Origin: Cydia pomonella
Taxonomy: Eukaryota > Arthropoda > Insecta > Lepidoptera > Tortricidae
Direction: 5' to 3'
NCBI RefSeq assembly: GCF_033807575.1
Contig: NC_084703.1
Coordinates: 15,748,001-15,812,000, forward strand
Length of the DNA stretch: 64,000 nt
In this document: one piece after another, positions 22,030 to 33,600 of the stretch
Layout: every line of letters starts with the position of its first letter
Position numbering within the stretch: the stretch's first letter is position 1
The notes under the pieces: model-generated
Told to the model about the DNA's origin: nothing
The model's input: only the letters and a program-made list of their open reading frames with translations
The model's database searches: none
Made by a program: the position numbers and the translations under genes

Positions 22030-22770
22030 TACGTTTACTAACTGTTGCCCACGACTTAGTCCGCGTGGATTTATTTCCCGAAACACACCTTCAACTCCTT
22101 TTTAAGCCTATTCGGGGCAGGATTTTCAATAGCTTAATTTTTTTTTACTAATTTCAAGTAATTGTTCAAATCATTCCAGTTATAAACTTTCAACCCCCAT
22201 TTAACCCTATTAGGGGGCGAATTTTCAAAAACGCCTAAATCACTTTTCTCTTATTTTATGAACATGTCTTATTACAAAGTTTCAAATTCCTAACTTTTTA
22301 TAAACCTTTATCCCCAGACAATCTTTCATTCCCTTTTTAACCTCATTAGGGGATGAATTTTCAAAAACGCTGAAATTGTTTTCTTCTATTTTCATATAAA
22401 ACCTTTTTGCGAAGCTTAAAGTTCCTAACCTAGCTAAAATTGTTCTCCATACAAATGTTCATACATTATTTAATCCCCTTAAGGAGACGAATTTCTAAAA
22501 ACACTGAGAGCTTTTTTTTCTATTTTAATGTAATACCTTTTCTCGAAGTTTCAAGTTCCTAGACTTAAAAGAAAACTTGATCCCCATACAAACTTTCATC
22601 CCCTTTTTAATCCCCTTAGAGGATGAATTTCCAAAAAAGCTGAAATTATTTTTCTTATGTTTTAATATCATACATTTTCACGAAGATTCAAGTTCCTAGC
22701 TTAAAATGAAACTTGAACGCCATACAAATGTTCAACCCCTTTTTAACGCCCTTAGGATTTGAATTTTTAA
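22030..22770. repeat. dispersed repeat with ~130 bp internal units, copy 2
   Basis: Units at about 22120, 22205, 22340, 22475, 22608 and 22743, same orientation as the array at 19440-20240. It lies between ABCB copy 1 and NDUFB7. Confidence 0.75.
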
Positions 22771-23347
22771 ATAGCTTTAGTGTGCAAATTTCAACTGGAG
22801 GATATGTTTTGACTGGCATGTACAGTGTGCACATCCAAGGCTTCAAAAATAAATGAGCATAGAAAGGTACATATGCTTCTATACAGTAATATAATAATAT
22901 GTACACAAATCACCTGTCATATTAATCTGAGCAAGTCTCACAATAATATGTAAGCAACTGAAAACTGATAAATGTCTGTAGTAATATTTTTCAAAATTAT
23001 TTAACCAAGTGAGAGTACACAAATACACACCTACGCAAAAGTTTTTTCAAATATTTTTATGTGAACACGTAAGTTCATATCTATGCTCATTACTTTTTGA
23101 AGCATTGGATATGCTCCTATATTTATGAACTCGATTGAACAGGTACATAACGACTGTAACGTCAACGAGAGTACCTAAGTATTTGTACGTACAGTTTTTA
23201 TACACCTGTAGGGCCTCTTTCTATTAGTTTCTGAGACTGGCTGTTTTTTGACACTGGCTGTTTTTTGACACTAAATGTCAGGCAAAATTATACACACATG
23301 AACTTTACTGAATATATATTTACCTTAAGTTTGTAAAAGCCTAAAAA

Positions 23348-23713
23348 ATGGGTCAGATATTGGGTTCATTTACTAGTAGGCATCTAGGCCTTGAACCAAA
23401 CAGGCCGCCAGCGTTTGATCCAAAGGTTGGGTTCTCATACACAAGGAAGCCCCGCAAGATGGACAGAGAGGTGAAAGAGGAAGAGCTGGTGTCCGCCCGC
23501 ATTCCCCCGAAGTTCCGGGACTACTGCGCAGACTACCTGCTGGACTACCAAGTGTGCCGACACATCAATTTTCCCCTAGTGTTTAAATGTCATCATGAAA
23601 AACACAATTACCTCAACTGTGAACAGCGAGATTATGTAATTAGGATGAAGGAATTTGAAAGAGAGAGAAGGTTAAGATGCAGAGAGAAAAGATTAAAAGA
23701 GAGTGCAAAATAA
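23348..23713 (+). CDS. NDUFB7: NDUFB7, NADH:ubiquinone oxidoreductase subunit B18
   Basis: A single 121-residue open frame, the usual length or slightly short for this accessory subunit of mitochondrial complex I. It has the twin CX9C motif (Cys60/Cys70 and Cys81/Cys91) used for disulfide-trapped import into the intermembrane space. The conserved block YVIRMKEFERERR follows near the C-terminus, and MGQILGS at the N-terminus fits the N-myristoylation site known for this subunit. The start is the ATG after AAAAA, and a poly(A) signal lies 35 bp past the stop. No intron interrupts it, unlike many animal orthologues, so it may descend from a retrocopy; no poly(A) tract or target duplication is visible. 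It lies between two tandem ABCB genes on the same strand, and a broken copy of its 5' end follows at 24026-24190. Confidence 0.95.
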   Translation: MGQILGSFTSRHLGLEPNRPPAFDPKVGFSYTRKPRKMDREVKEEELVSARIPPKFRDYCADYLLDYQVCRHINFPLVFKCHHEKHNYLNCEQRDYVIRMKEFERERRLRCREKRLKESAK

Positions 23714-23747
23714 TTACTTACGTACATTTAAATGTTAACTGTACACA

Positions 23748-23753
23748 AATAAA
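23748..23753 (+). promoter_or_regulatory. putative poly(A) signal of NDUFB7
   Basis: AATAAA begins 35 bp after the NDUFB7 stop codon, in a normal position for cleavage just downstream. Confidence 0.6.
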
Positions 23754-24025
23754 CTTTAATTGTTCCTTGATTAGGTACTTTGATTTACAATTGTACTTGG
23801 AAGGACAAGCCGTCAATCACTGTAATTAATTGTTAATAGTAATAAATGAGGACGTTGTATGCGTAAAGAGTTAACAATGTGCTAAACGTGGAGCCATTCC
23901 AAAAACAGGCGTCGACTGGATGGTGGTAGGTATTCGTAGTTATTAGTTATAGCTATTGACTAATATTTCATGTGTAAAACAGTCATATATATCTAATGTG
24001 TTACCGGCTCGCGGTCATTTATTAA

Positions 24026-24190
24026 AATATATATTTACCTTAAGTTTGTGAAAGCCTTTGTAAAATATGACCCATTTGGTTCATTTACTAGCACCAGTAC
24101 TACCTTGCACCAGTCCAGGCATCTAGGCCTTGAACTGAACCAAACAGGCGGCCGCAGCGTTTGATCCAAAGGTTGGGTTCACATACACAA
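24026..24190 (+). pseudogene. duplicated, broken 5' end of NDUFB7
   Basis: This stretch repeats 23310-23443 almost base for base: the leader TATATATTTACCTTAAGTTT, the start region, then the codons around CATCTAGGCCTTGAAC and GCGTTTGATCCAAAGGTTGG. A roughly 30-bp insertion and several indels destroy the frame, and the start codon context is altered. It covers only the leader and the first 30 or so codons. It ends about 490 bp before the start codon of ABCB copy 2. Confidence 0.85.
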
Positions 24191-24676
24191 CCCAAAACGG
24201 CTGGACCGATCATATCGCTATAGTTTTCATTTAAAGTATTGATTAAACTTTTATTTTACAAATTTATTCATATTTTTCATATTTTTTGGACCCATTAACC
24301 CCAATCCACGGTACCTACTTGCCAAATTCAGACTTTCTAGTCCCAGCGGTTTGGGCTGTGCGTTGATTTAAGTCAGTCAGTCAGGTCTTTCACGTTTATA
24401 TATATAGATTACTAACAATAAATACACTATCTAAGTTATTGAAAGGACACTCTTAATATTACATGTGTTCAATTACAATGACTCCTTCACTTGTTCGAAG
24501 TTTGTCTCATAAATTAAGCAGTTATTTGTTGTTCCCATTCAGTGTATAATAGATCGGCGATTCTTGATATTGTGCCACTTCCCGAGTGAGGCAACTGCGC
24601 GCGGTCCGTTTCTCAGCTCGCGTCCATGTGTACATGACAATTATTAATTATACAAATAGTGTAACTCTCCTCCGAT

Positions 24677-24699
24677 ATGGGAAATCAAAAAGATAAAAA
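24677..24699 (+). CDS. ABCB copy 2 exon 1 (start)
   Basis: A 23-nt coding part ATGGGAAATCAAAAAGATAA plus AAA, then donor GTAAGT. It encodes MGNQKDK and two bases of the next lysine, and joins exon 2 in frame to give a lysine/glutamate-rich N-terminus. The start was chosen because it is the only upstream ATG that reaches a good donor in the right phase. Confidence 0.8.
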
Positions 24700-27600
24700 G
24701 TAAGTGTCAATTAGCCACGCGATTATTATTGCCGCGCTTCTTTGCATGTTTTCATTTCCTCATCTTTAGTAACGTATATTTGTTTTCTTCACACTTGCTC
24801 GAAAAAGATCTTATTTCATGCAGGTGTGCTGAAGGACAACGGCCTATTTTGTCCCAGCGGGAGTTATGGATTGTGAAAAAAAGCTATAAGTCCCTGGGGA
24901 GTTATAGCTTTTTTTTTATTATATCACTTATTCATACAAACCAAGTATAGCATAAATGAGTTTTACTTTTAAAATACTAACATGTTAATTCAATATTTTT
25001 GTTTATGTTTAAAATTATTTAATTTGATTAATTTAACAGCCATTTATATAATTTTTACATAATTTTCAATCGTGGCTGAATGCCGACTACGTCGGTGGCA
25101 ATGGCAAACAAGCATACGGCCCGCCTGATGGTAAGCAGTCTCCGTAGCCTATGTACAGTCAGTGTCAAATACTTTGTAGCAGTCAAAGTGGCCAAATAGT
25201 TCGGTACACCATACTAAATATATGGTGTACCGAACTATTTGGCTACTTTAGTTGCTACAAAGTATTTGACGCCGACTGTACGCCTGAAACTCCAGAGGAG
25301 TTACATGCGCGTTGCCGACCCTAAACCCGCCCCCCTTGTTGTTTTTAGTTGAGGTCTGTGTCTTCGATGCCTCACCTGCTAAGAAATTACAAAATGGCGG
25401 ACGAATGTTCGATATGTCACCGTATTTAAGAATTGCGCTTAAAATTTCGTTTATTTCCAAGTGTGATGAAAAACATTGTGTGCAACTCCGGGGGTAATAA
25501 TAATGCAAACTCGGGTCTTTAATTCCCTCCAGCCTCCGGCTGTTGGGAATTACCACCCTCGTATCCAAAATTTCACTTTCGCCCTCGTTGCACAATGTAC
25601 AATGTCTACCTTTACTATTCAGCAATTTTATACTTATTTTTACTAGCGGCCCGCCCCGGCTTCGCACGAGTTACACAAAACCTTAACAAATTATATACCT
25701 AAACCTTCCTCTATTATCACTATTGATTAGGTGAACACCGCATCAAAATCCGTTCAGTAGTTTTTGAGTTTATCACGAACTTACATAAATACATACGCGC
25801 GGTGGCGCGGTGGACGACTTTGTTTTATAAGGTGTAATGATTTACATATGTAGGTAACATACTAGTAATTAAAAAATATAAAATTGCTGAACATGTAGGT
25901 ATGATTATGATATTAACTGTTATTAATAAAATCAGCTGCACCTTAATAATACCTGTATAAGCTAGATAACTAAACAAATATTACCTTTCATTGCATTGGC
26001 GATACATTACAATTTACACACTGGATACAATTTCACCCTTTGCTCGGCTTTTTAGTATATATGGCTTTTGCGATATTGGTACGGTTCCGAGTATACATAT
26101 TTAATTTTGAACCCAACTTACTCAACGGCGAACAATTTAAACGTTGATCTTTTGGAATAGGTACTGAAGTAAAATGCCTTCTTTTTATTGCAGAGAAAAA
26201 GAAAAAGAACCTCCTAAAGTTTCGTACCTTCAAATAGTAAGTAAAGTAATCATTATTGTTTTCTGCTCTATAATAAAAAAAAACATTACCATCCAAAAAA
26301 CACGAAACAGCGTCATACCTACACGGTGGGCCCGAATAGATTCCGATGGCTTATTGGAGTAAAAAAGTTATAAGGACAAAAATGCAAACTTGCGAGACAT
26401 TATTTATTTACCGAAATTAACAAATCATAAATCTCATATACAAATCAACGTAATCATTACGACAATCATTGTAAGTTGTCAATTGTCATTTGATTTCCAT
26501 AAGCGAGGTGAAGCGATGTTAAAAAAAAATCCTTTATCTCCGTTCATTGCCGGTGTCACCCAAGGTTTTTAAAGTGTGTCCACTACATGGATGTGTCATT
26601 TATGGTACTTTATTTTTAAATTCATATTGCATATTACCTAACTTGACTTACACACCGTGTTTTTATTGAATTCAGTTAACTTCGGGTTATCGGTAAGTAC
26701 GTTAAAGGAAACTAAATGGCATAGTTAATAATTTCATATATATATATTTTTTATTATTAAAAGTAATTAAATGTTGCATATACAGGCGCGGATACAAGGG
26801 GGGGGGCATAGGGGCAATGGCCCCCCCCTAAAACCCTGGCTCTCACATTACTAAATTGAGTAAATTTTATTTTCTGTGCAAAAATATATGATTTTCTCAA
26901 AATGGCCCCCCCCCCTAAGCCAAATCTTGTATCCGCGCCTGTGCATATAGCATTGTTGTAACGCGGCTATTACATTCAACTCAACCAAACAATTGAAAAC
27001 TGTGACATATCAATCTCATTTCGAGCACCGATCGTCCGTGGTAGTATTTACGTTTAGTAGCAAATGTATGAACTTATACTAAACACTAATCAATATGTAA
27101 ACAGGCCCTAAGGCAAGTACAGGCTCGTAAGGGCCTTATCAGATAAAAATAATTATTGTTATGTCCGAAATAGGGTTAATTACAATACCGGTGTCTTTGA
27201 GAAAGTTACTTAATTTAAGCTCAGGGATGCACCCTTGAAATTAACAAAATAATAAAAACACGGTGTATAAATACAAAAAAATGAAATAATGTTTGCTTGT
27301 AGTATCGTTACGCGACGTGTACAGAGAGAGCGGCGACAATATTGGGAGTGCTGCTGGGATTGTTGAGCGGCGGAGGCGTGTGCTTCATCCTGGTGCAGAT
27401 CGGGGAGCTCAGCACAAGCTTCATTGAGCGCACTACCTACCAGGATCAGTACACCAGCTACATGCCGCTCATGATCGCCTTCGGAGGAGGCCTGAGATTG
27501 TAAGGCTTTTTGTATTTTTATACTTACCGTTCACAAACAAGCTCCGTCCGGCGATCCATCTAAGAGGCATTTACACCTGAGGGTATACTGCTACGTAATT

Positions 27601-30600
27601 TCGTTATTCTCCTCTCTATCGCTCTTGCTTCCAGTTCGCAGTACTTCCATAATTCCAATGACAATGCAATAAATAATAAATAAATATTATAGGACATCAA
27701 TACACAAATTGAAAGTTCAATAAGGCTTGTGTTGAGGGTACTTAGACAACGATATATATAATATATAAATATTTATAAATACTTAAATACATAGAAAACA
27801 CCCATGACTCAGGAACAAATATCCATGCTCATCACACGAATAAATGCCCTTACCAGGATTTGAACCCGGGACCATCGGCTTCGTAGGCAGGGTCACTACC
27901 CACTAGGCCAATGATATGCTAACATTTAGCTGATCTGATGATGCAGTCGGAAGGCAGCCAAAGGAACTCGTTCATGAAAGAGCACAAATATAGGCTCATT
28001 AGAAAGGTCTCGAGAAGTGCTTGATAGACATGAGAAGTATCAGGAATAATAGTGTGTATATTTTTTAAAGTAAGTTATTTTTCCTATAAAGGTTCATTAT
28101 GGGCGCAGAATTCTTACTATGAAGTAAGTAACTAAACGAATTTGCTAATAGGTAGCGGATTTCGGTCGATCTTAGTCGGTGCCAAGAAACACTCAATTCA
28201 ATCCCTTTTTTCGCGAGGAAGTAGTGTCACCTAGTCCCATTTATTGTATGCAGGTACATCAAATATTTATGTGTATTGTCAGGAAAAATGGATCTCCCAA
28301 ACAGCATATGGACGCCCTAATTGACGATGCCAAGGCAATGGCTATAGGCACGTTTGTCTGCGTGATAGCATCGCTGGTGCTCGTCATCTCTTCGGTAGCG
28401 CTCATCAACTGGAGTGCATTGAGACAGGTACCTATAGGGCACCAACATAAAATGATATAGTAAGTAGCAACTTTAGAACACAGTTTTCTAAACTATTTTA
28501 TATCTCAGGTACTAAATTGTACTACAACACTACACAGAATTGGGCAATCAAATTACCATTTAAATGTCTGGAATTTGAATTAATTACCTACTTAGGTAAG
28601 TTAATTAATCGTGCAAAAAGCTTATTAACTACTTTTCTTACCCAAAAGTTTTATAATAAAAAGGAATATCTAGGTGACATGTATGTGCCATTTAAATCTG
28701 TTAATACTATAATATATTAATAAATAATATTTAGATTGAAATGATTTCTGTTCTCAACTCGTACCCAATGAAATAACGAGTGTTAATTGTTTAGTGCATA
28801 CAGCATACCAACAGTTGTATCTCGAATTTTATTGAAACGCTTACATTGATGTAATTGATGGCCTTGCTTTGGTTTGCCATGTCTATCTTCGAGTTTCGCT
28901 GACACAGAGACAAAATGATGAGGTGATATCTACCAATATAATATCGTAATGAAGATCTTCTGCAGCAGGTGATTCGTTGTATGGCAGTTGTATGGTGATT
29001 AATCATACCACATGGAAAGGTATTTTACACTTTAGCAAAATTGTACAAAGCATTAAAGTTTACGGCGACTTTTGAGGGTGTATACCCTTTTGTCCCCGCC
29101 GGGCACAGATAGGAATATTCGCTTCATATAAATGATTCCCATTTGTACCTGCCTCACGTATGGCGGCGGTTTCGAGACATTTGTGTAAGAATGACCTATA
29201 TATATTGCTTAAGGCTAAACTTGTATGCACTTTCAGATCACACGAATTCGGAAGCTTTTCTTAGAGGCTGTTCTAAGACAGGATATGACATGGTTCGACA
29301 CTGACACGGAATTCAACTTGGCTACCAAAATGTCAGAGTAAGTAAGTTGAAGTTTTAAAAGAATATTAGCAAGAACAACTTTGTACAAATCTAATTCTTA
29401 ACTAAATAAGCTAAATCGTTTGGTGAATTTCCGTCCAGTAGTTCAAAGGACATCAACTTTGTCTAGCTGATGTAGGGACCTCAGCAACTTCCCCAAGTTG
29501 TATCAAGTCAAAACTTGATCGTTTTGCTAAAGGCGGGATACCACCAGTGTGCGGTACTGTGCGGTATGGCACAAGAATTTCTTGTACCGCACTGTCCCGC
29601 CTTTATGTCAGTGCAAGAACATGGTACTTTAACCCGGTGAAGCTGTTTTTTATAAATATTATAAATTCATAGTCGTGAGAAATATTTTTTCAGGAACATG
29701 ATGAAATTAAAAGATGGAATTGGAGAAAAAGTAGCTGTTGTTTCTAATCTTATCGGCACGGCTATTATTTGTATCTGCCAAGCGTTCCCACTTGGTTGGG
29801 AATTAGCGCTCGCCTGTATCTCAGTAGTACCTTTTTCTGTCGCAGCGTCCGTCATTTTATCTAACGTAAGTACTTACAGCGCTTTACTAAGTATAGTACA
29901 TAAACGTGCTTTACACTAAATAATTAAATTATAATGTTATTGCAGTACCAAACAAAGTCTTCAGTCCGTGAAATGAATTCCTATAGTCAAGCTGGAAAAC
30001 AAGCTGAAGAAGTATTGAAATCTGTGAGAACTATTGTTGCTTTCGGTGGTGAAAATAGGGAAGTCGACAGGTAGGTTTCTGGAAGTACCTCTTCTTAGAG
30101 GTGATCGATCTGGGCGGCTAAGAAGATGCATTATAGTATTTTTCAAACAGCACGGGCACATCAACTAGGAGGTGTCATCTCCATACAGTTTAAAACCTTA
30201 AAATTCGAAGTCTCGTAAAGTTTTATTGAAATAACATATGTCACCATACCCATGCTGTTTGAAAAACACTTTAGAACACAATTATATTTTATCTCTTCTT
30301 TATTCAGTGTGGAATCTTTTTATTTGCCGTCTCGATACGTTCATAGTGGAAAGGAGGCGTCGCACTGGTTGGAAACTCATCTGGCTCAGATCGTTTCATA
30401 ATTAATTATATGTACTTATAAATAACAATATACATACTTCATGGGTACCGGCTGCCCTTTAATTCGAATGAAACTCCCAGGTACAGGAAGTTGTTGGAAC
30501 CGGCGGAGCGGTACGGACGCAAGCGCGGGCTGTACACGGGACTGGGCACTGGCTTCAATTGGGTGCTCTCGTACTCGCTCAATGCCATCGGTCTATCCTA

Positions 30601-33600
30601 CGGCACTCGTTTGGTGCTTCAAGACCTGCTTATTGCTGACCCTGATAAAAGGCGATACGCAGTTGGAGAAATTTTCAGTGTAAGTACAAAATCAGAACAT
30701 AATTACTGACACCAAATGAGCTAGCTATCCTTGCTATATTATTGCTGTTTTCTTCAGATCCTCTTCAGTATTTACATGGCCACGCAGTCCATAACCTTCT
30801 GCGTGCCTCATGGAGAGTCATTCTCGGCAGCGAGGGCCGCAGCTGCCAGCGTATTCGAACTGATAGAAAGAAAACCGAAAATTAATAGCATGAGCAAAGA
30901 AGGCGCTCAACCAAGAAGAGTGATTGGTGACATCTCTTTTGAAGATGTTTGTTTTAACTACCCCTCGCGTCCCGACGTCGCGGTACGTATCTGCCATGTA
31001 CTTAAAAATTCTACAATATTATACTAGTACCTGGGCGACCGAGCATGGAGCTCGGTTATAACTATTTATTGTAATATGGTGGTGTATAGGTGATAATCTT
31101 ATGTACATTTTTTTACTACATTAAACTTGTCTAAAACATATAAAATAAAAAAGTTAGTCACCGGGCGAGATTCGAACCCGTAACACTCGTTTAGCAGTCC
31201 GCGTCTTAACCCGCTGGACCAGACGGACAGTGGCCGGCAACACGAAATTAGCGACCATATTCTGCGACGAAAGAAAAACGCATGAAAACTCGAAAACACG
31301 CGTTTTCCCAAACATAAGACTAATCTAGATCGATTGTTTACCCCCAAAAACCCCCATATACCAAATTTCAGCAAAATCGTTAGAGCCGTTTCTGAGATCC
31401 CGGAAATATATATACATATATATATACAAGAATTGCTCGTTTAAAGGTATAAGATTTATAATTACTTATTATGTATAATTACTTGTTATGGAAAACTATC
31501 GCAAAGTCCAAGTTATCACAAGCATAATTATTGTATTATATATTATTTTATTCAACATAAGCGTTTTGAATGGGGTGAAAATTTAAATATGTAGTAATTA
31601 ATCGTACGTAAGAAATTACTTATCGTTTGTTAACTAAACGATAAGTAATTTCTAAAAAGATTGGTTTTCGCATTACAGTGTTTTGTTTTGTATGATAAGA
31701 TTCATAAATCATTTATTTGCTTGAAAAGGGTACAGTTACAGATGTTCACATTTGTTGTTGTCCTCCTTTTTCAGCTGTCTACAACCAGCATGAGCATGCA
31801 AACAATACATTTGTATGAGCAAGAATATTAGAAACATGCCTACTGATATACTATTACACTTATTATTAATCTTTGCCCATTTACAAAAATAAACTACATA
31901 AGTCGAATTATATTTTCATAATAATTAATATAGAATCATAGCATTACTAATATTATATATATTATTGTTATATTTAATTCCTTTTATTTATTTCTTTATT
32001 TCATAATACAGATATTTATTGTTATATTATATTTATTTTAAATTGGTTTACCTAAGGAGTCAATAAAACAAATAATCTTAAATTGTCAATATAGTGGTTC
32101 ATTACTTTCACCTGTCTTGTATGGGCCATTTGTGCAGGGCCTTTTTAAATTTATTCGTTTACAATGATAACTTTTGACCAGGTTTTGAAAGACTTTTCTC
32201 TACACATCAAACGAGGAGAGTGCGTGGCACTGGTCGGGTCCTCCGGCTGCGGCAAGTCCACTATACTGCAGCTGCTGCAGAGGCTGTACGACGTGCACTC
32301 CGGCTCGGTCAAGCTTGATGGCAGAGATGTCAGAACACTGAACATAGGCTGGCTCCGGTCTTGTTTAGGTACCTCTTCAAAAAAAAGTTTCATTTATCTC
32401 TTAATGAAATACGTTTTATTTCTTGGAGCATGAGAAAGAAAGATAAAACGCACAAAATGGAGTAATATATCATTAGATCGGTATTGATAGCTAAACTAGA
32501 CAGCACTAACTTCATTTTCGTGAAGAAGTCTTGCTAATTAGAAAGAGACGAATAAAAAGAATGATAAATAGGTAAATTGAATCACACACACACACACACA
32601 CAGGTTAAATAAAATCACCAAAAATTGCGTGCGTCGAGAATTTCATGTCTTGTTTACTGCTTTTTTTTTTCCTCTCTGTACTGTGATGTGCTGATGTGAT
32701 ATGTTATGCTAATATTCTTGTTTAAGTAGGGTCAACCTCGGCTGACGCTTTTCTTAACATAGTCTTCAAACATATCAGTTGCTAGCGCACAGAAGAGAAG
32801 AAGAGAGTATTCTGCAAGATTCATTCCTATCGGGCCGAACAGTCATGTCACTAAAAAGTTTCGCGCTTCGGGTACGTTTCTTGAAGGTCAGAATCCAAAT
32901 CCTTGACAAAATGTTTTGCTTAACAAACTAAACGAAGAAGACAAATTGCAAAATTTGAAATACCTACTCGTCGTTAACGAGTTCCGTTCTGTACCCCTAG
33001 TGTAACTTTGATCGACATCATAACGTGACGAACGCGTTTGCGTTAAGTCTCATTTTGTATAGGATTTTGAGGTTCCAAAACGTCCCGCTTGGCGCGCTCT
33101 TTCGAAATCCAATACAAAATGAGACTAAACGCAAACGCGTACGTCACGTTTGGAAATCGAATTTATTTACACTAGGGGTACTGGTCTTGAATGTAAATGG
33201 TTGGTTTGTCGATGAAAATACAAAGATCGCTATAACTACATATGTATGCCTATAAGATTTGAGGAGTTCCCTCAAGTCCTCATGGATCCTACTCGTATCG
33301 TCAGGATTGTACTCTTAAACAAAAATAAATTTTTTTAATGGTTCATGAATGACGGATTACTGAGGTAAAAACATAAAAACCAAAAAACCTTAGATATAGG
33401 AATACTAACGTAGATAATAAGATAATTAGCTATTGTACTAACCTTGTTATTTGAAATAAATGATTAATAATAAAATGATAATTATAAAAAAGCGGCCAAG
33501 TGCGAGTCGGACTCGCCCATGAAGGGTTCCGTACCATTTATGACGTATTAAAAAAAACTACTTACTAGATCTCGTTCAAACCAATTTTCGATGGAAGTTT

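Larger units (their letters stand above)
20826..23347. other. spacer between ABCB copy 1 and NDUFB7
   Basis: Holds the poly(A) signal of copy 1, a MITE (21648), the ~130-bp unit array (22030-22770) and, near 23237-23280, a short tandem duplication of TGGCTGTTTTTTGACACT. I see no gene. The NDUFB7 promoter should be in the last few hundred bases, but I cannot mark it. Confidence 0.6.

Noticed and set aside
31140..31235. Possible tRNA gene on the minus strand
   Set aside because: A and B boxes are good, but no acceptor stem or anticodon arm pairs; it is a SINE head.
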